From positions 24,819,501 through 24,883,500 of the forward strand of contig CM036621.1 of NCBI GenBank assembly GCA_020746105.1: 64,000 nt of DNA, given 5' to 3'. Below are positions 59,701-64,000 of this stretch, in pieces (within the stretch, counting starts at the first letter, position 1; each line of letters begins with the position of its first letter). The notes under the pieces were generated by a model, which was given only the letters and a program-made list of their open reading frames with translations, did not search any database and had not been told where the DNA came from. Both the position numbers and the translations under genes were made by a program. Source of the stretch: Trogon surrucura. Lineage: Eukaryota; Chordata; Aves; Trogoniformes; Trogonidae.

Positions 59701-61855
59701 AATGTATTGTGCAGGGGTATTTCTGGATTTCATTTGAGATATCTACTGTAAAGCTGTTCTGGTATAGCTGTTTCTGTAAATTCTTTCTAGTACACACAGA
59801 GCCATGTCTTTTTTACAAAGTCTGCATGCATGGTCAGCAGCCTCAAAGATACAGTTAGGTCTGTCTTGTCACTGCTGCATCGCCACAGGAGATCTCAGCT
59901 ATTCTTCACAACTGTGTCCTTCTTTCCCAAAAGAGAACATGAACCGAAAATAAGTTGGCATTTTCATCATATTGCAGCTTGCAGGGACGGCACAGTGCCC
60001 CACCAGCAGGGCTGAAATGATTGGGTTCCCTGTAACCACAGATCTGGTTTCTAGCTGAGCTGCTGCTTAGAAGATAACTTTTTCACGCAGTTTAATCCTG
60101 AGTAGATACTTCTAATGCATCTCCTCTCACCTGTCATCTTTGCAATATATAACAATGACGAGAGTTTCTCTTGTAGTGAAGATGAGTTTGCTTGTGTATT
60201 CTTGGCCAAATTGAGACTAATGCTAAGTGTCGGCCTGTGAACATGAGCACAAAAATGACCATTTTAAATTTTGTACTGTGTGATTAATCTACATGGTAGG
60301 TAGAGGGAATCTTGGTCATCAGCTTTTTGTTACATGGAAATCCAAAATGTGGCTTTGGGCATTTCTTAATGTCTGGATTTTCTTTAATATTAGCAGCTTT
60401 TTTTAACATAGACGTTTATGGAGTGAATGTTGCTCTGCTTCATTTCTACCTGAAACAGTACTGTGCTGTAACTATGCATGAGTTTTCTTGGCACAATCCA
60501 TTGTGAAATTCAGATCAGGACTGTGCAAAAGAGGATCTTTATAATAAATACCGTGCCAGCTACCGTACCACTTAACAGTTTTTCAAAGAACACAGGGCAA
60601 TATGCCAATAATGAACTTAGAAAGTGTGTATGAAGTTCCTGATAATGTGACATGATTTTTTTTCTTACTTTTGCTTTTCATTTCATCTTAATTAGTCCCA
60701 GTAGGAAAGATTGATTTTTTTTTTCTTCTTTTAAAGCCTTGTAGCCAACATCTGTTGGTATTTCTGGGGTCATTCTTGCACTGTCCTATGTTTGACATTT
60801 CTTGTAAAAGAAGAGGCATTTGTTCGTATTGACATTAGCTGCCTCGGTATGTCTCAGTGGTACAGATGGCCTGTGAATAAAGACATCAAGTTAATAGGCA
60901 AGATGACAAGCCTTGATAGTGCTGGTGCTCCTCATACTTAAGTGGCAGGGCAGCATAGATTGCTTTTGCTGGGGAGGTGCTAGGTCTGCTGGCACTAAAG
61001 CATATGGAATTAGTTAAAAATGCAGTGGGATCCTGGGAAAAAAATAGTACCATGAAAATCCCTGGCTGGCTGTAACAGTTTCTTTTTCTCAATGTAGTAT
61101 TTTATATTTTCTTGAGTGGCAACACTTAAAAGAAAGGTTTGTGCACATGGACGGGAGATCACTAATTCACTTTAGATATTTAGTGATTGCAACTGTTTAA
61201 TGCAACAGAATCAGACGTTGCTGAAAGATTTCTTCAATAGATTTTTTGCTTGCGTGGTGCTATTAAAAGAAGACAATGAACATCTTGTGTGACAAGAAAG
61301 ATAAAACAAAAATGGTGAATCTAAATGAAGATGCACAAGATGCATTGTCAGTGCATATTAAAATATTATTGCAGGAGTGTTTTGGAAAATGTCACAGAGT
61401 CCAAAATATGGAAAGTCTGTTTCTTCCGCAGCAGACATTTATATTATCCTCTGGAGAAAGCACACTGGAAAACCTGGCATTTCAGAGTCAGCTGATTTTT
61501 TCTTGGGGTAGAATAGAAAGAAAAGACAGAAATTCAAAGTCTCACAAACAAAGCATGAAAGAGAAAGATAATTAAACTCTCAAGAAGCAGAAGATTAATA
61601 AGTTGCTGTAATTTTAACAAGGCAACTAGTTGGCAGAGCTAGTGGCTTGGGGATCCTATATCTATCTGGTGTGTAGGTCCTTTTCCTAGGGCTTCTTTGG
61701 AAAGAAAAAAAAATACAGCTTAGGAAAGTTCAGAGAAATCAGAGGGATTCTGCCTAATCAGTGTAAACTCCAAATGCAGACATTTTAAAGGATATATTTG
61801 TGAAGATGGATTTTAAATATTATTATTGTGGTGATAAAACTGGAAAAAGAGAGAG

Positions 61856-61870
61856 GGAAGGAAGGAAGGA
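61856..61870. repeat. (GGAA)n microsatellite
   Basis: About four GGAA units following a purine-rich stretch. Confidence 0.85.
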
Positions 61871-63224
61871 ACAGAGCTCTTTCCTCTCTCTACTTCAAAT
61901 GGGAATAACTTTATTTTAAATAGAAAGACAACATTCTCTCTTCTTCAACAAGTTTTGACAACAAATACTGTAAAGATAGTAAGCTCTTCTATAGTAAAGG
62001 AAAAACAGTCTTCGTTGAAATATTTCCACTTCATGAAAAGCAGAAAGTGAACAAATATATAAATAAAGGCCAGATCTTAATTTTAAATTCAGTTTCCATA
62101 ATCTAGGATATAAAATTATAAATGGGTGATGTTGTTAAAAAGGCAAAGTAAAAAAGAACAGTCACAATACAAAAATATTTTGTGATATACTTTGACCACA
62201 TAAAAAAGCCAGTATTTTCTTCAAGCTGTGCTTCTTGAAAAATAATTTTTGAATTTACCAGAAAACTCAGGCACAATGGCAGCAAGAATGATCACGTATA
62301 TTGTTGCACTATGAGTCAACCATAGCTAGAAAATACAGATTGTGTTCTTGTTTTTCAGGAGTTTAGAATCATTTGTTATCACTCACTTTGGACAATGTTT
62401 TTGAATTTTTCAAGATGAAAAGTGATTTCAGCTACTTTAATGAGGGATTTTTCTCAGTTTTATTTGCTTTTTAATAGGGCTCTGAAGGCAAACACCTACA
62501 CCAAGAAATATTTACATCAGTGAGGATTTAGGAGCATTTCTATCCGTAATGTGTAATGATATAAATGTTGCTGCCATTAAGTAATATTGTATTTCTTCTC
62601 TGCCTTCTCCGCTCATCTCAACTTTAAGAATTCATTATGGGGCAGCCACATAATAACTTTTATACGAGGATCCCAGAACTTTTAAAACATGAGTTAATTA
62701 AACTTATTTGTTCACTTCTTTGAAAGAAAGGGGAAATTTGCAAATTATACTTGCAGAGTTTGTTGAGATTACTTGGCATCCATTAGATATAAGAAGTGAC
62801 ATGAAAGGGAAAGGTTCAAGCATGGCAAACTTTCAAATAGTTCAGATTTGAAGTCACAGAACTACTTATTCCAAAAGGTGGATGTTGAAAGAGCTACCTG
62901 GTAACCAGAATGCACTTGTTAAAGCAGCAAGTCATACAGGTGGCCCTGGCAATTGGCATAGCTTCTGGAAGAGGTGTGTGAAGCTTTACATGCATACATC
63001 TTAGTGTACGCAGTTGGCTCAGGAAGGTGCAAGTCTAGGTATATTGGCAGAAATTTTGTCTTATTCTGTATCTGTCGGATGTTAAGATATCTGTCATACT
63101 TGAAAGACAGCCATGACTAAGGCTTGGTAGTGTTCAAGGACAGTTTTTGGATAAATGGTCTTGCATATTCAGACTTCTTAGCAGCTCAATTACTCCACTT
63201 CATTTACAGCTAAAGAGTTGCTCT

Positions 63225-63440
63225 TTATTTGTTTCTTTGCCAGACGTGTTGCCCTTTGCACACCTGTTGAGATGGTTTTTCCTTCTTTTCATCTTCTGGT
63301 GTCTCTTCTAAGCACTTCATATGGTGTGCAACATGGTCCCCAAGATACGTGCCATCACTGGAGGGGCCTGGTTTGCTCTTTCTGGAAATGATGGACTTTT
63401 CCACAGATTTCACTCTTTGTGTTTCTTTCTCTGTTAACAT
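63225..63440 (-). pseudogene. Possible exon or processed-pseudogene relic, unidentified
   Basis: The 71-codon minus-strand frame is rich in Lys, Glu, Ser and Pro (SIISRKSKPGPSSDGTYLGD, HVAHHMKCLEETPEDEKKEK) and ends in TAA overlapping an AATAAA on the same strand. Part of it (GDHVAHHMKCLEE...EDEKK...SQ) faintly echoes a segment of ribosomal protein uL18 (RPL5) by spacing of residues. The flanking sequence does not continue that match, so the resemblance may be accidental. Confidence 0.2.
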
Positions 63441-64000
63441 TAGCTGTGAAGGCGGATCTAATAGACCTGTTAGGACATAATGTGCTGGTGACTTTGTTTG
63501 TGGATGGCTGATTTAGCTATTGGCAGTTCATTCATATACATCTTAGTGTGACATACTGTGAAGCCACGTGGTTTTAATAGGGGAATTGTGTGTTCATTCC
63601 TGTATCTTGGAAGCAGTGCTAATTGCACAGTAATAAAAAAGAATGACAACCACAATGATGATATTTGAAGACCATGTGACAAATTAATCCTGAAAGTGAG
63701 CGAAGTCTTCAGTTTAATAGTCACATAGTAGGCTATCTTTCACTATAAATATGATCTGTTTTACACTAAGGAATCTTTAAATCCCTTTGTTACAGATGAT
63801 TCCGTAGTTCTTAAATGGCCCTCAAGGAATCTGCTTTTCAAAGCCTTTGTAATGCTTGAAATACATTTATAGTGTGTCAGAAGACATCCTGAAAACCTGA
63901 AAGAGACTGATTTTTTACAAATAAGACATAAAAAAATTTATATCTTCAGGCTTCACTGTATGCAGGCTCAACATTTCTGGAAAATAGAGCACTAAATTTC

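Larger units (their letters stand above)
51521..64000. other. Non-coding, probably intronic, to the right edge
   Basis: No gene is established. Contents are an ancient LINE scrap near 52000-52075, short TG and TCTG repeats, a GGAA run, a hairpin with TGATTGACAG at 55783-55802, and a coding-like minus-strand patch at 63225-63440. The remaining open frames are short. Confidence 0.5.

Noticed and set aside
1..64000. CRISPR arrays, bacterial operons, rRNA or tRNA genes
   Set aside because: No spaced direct repeats, operon-like gene packing or structural RNA genes are visible. The repeat content is vertebrate.

Overview
The window looks like an AT-rich, gene-poor piece of a bird nuclear genome. 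The diagnostic evidence is about ten CR1-type LINE copies, several ending in the (ATTCTATG)n tail of avian CR1, plus a solo retroviral LTR of a kind I recognise from bird assemblies. There are no bacterial-style operons. Most of the short open frames are chance ORFs or shadows of CR1.

The only host gene I can support is on the + strand. Two exons (4721-4853 and 16464-16590), with proper splice sites and compatible phases, encode the end of a leucine-rich-repeat domain and its C-terminal cap. I read them as penultimate-region exons of LRMDA (leucine-rich melanocyte differentiation associated, formerly C10orf11). The rest of the window is then intron: before the first exon (1-4720), the 11.6-kb intron between them, and probably intron from 16591 to the right edge, since I found no terminal LRMDA exon. 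Two further exon-like segments (19565-19640 and 30514-30671) start in the phase left open by the second exon and are flagged as candidates only.

Mobile elements, left to right: CR1 (-) 1-352; CR1 (+) 6819-7459; older CR1 (-) 10811-11690; a 3.4-kb CR1 (+) about 23665-27044 with the end of ORF1 and an uninterrupted 961-codon ORF2; CR1 3' ends (+) 29050-29229 and (-) 29318-29365; CR1 (-) 34405-35358; a GC-rich solo LTR (-) 38304-38943 with 5-bp target duplications; CR1 (-) 39971-42100 with a possible 6-bp duplication and a frame open through its whole ORF2 remnant; CR1 (+) 42526-42909; CR1 (-) 51285-51520; and a very old CR1/LINE scrap near 52000-52075. The 24-27 kb and 40-42 kb copies are nearly identical and lie in opposite orientation, so CR1 was recently active in this lineage and the locus holds a large inverted repeat.

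I did not find a clearly new multi-gene system. The observations most worth checking are the two in-phase candidate exons, the coding-competent CR1 ORF2 next to an ORF1 remnant that has lost its esterase C-terminal motif, a 45-bp two-tier palindrome beside the CR1 insertion at 39971, and a perfect 11-bp hairpin inside the LTR. All identifications are by eye, with no database search.
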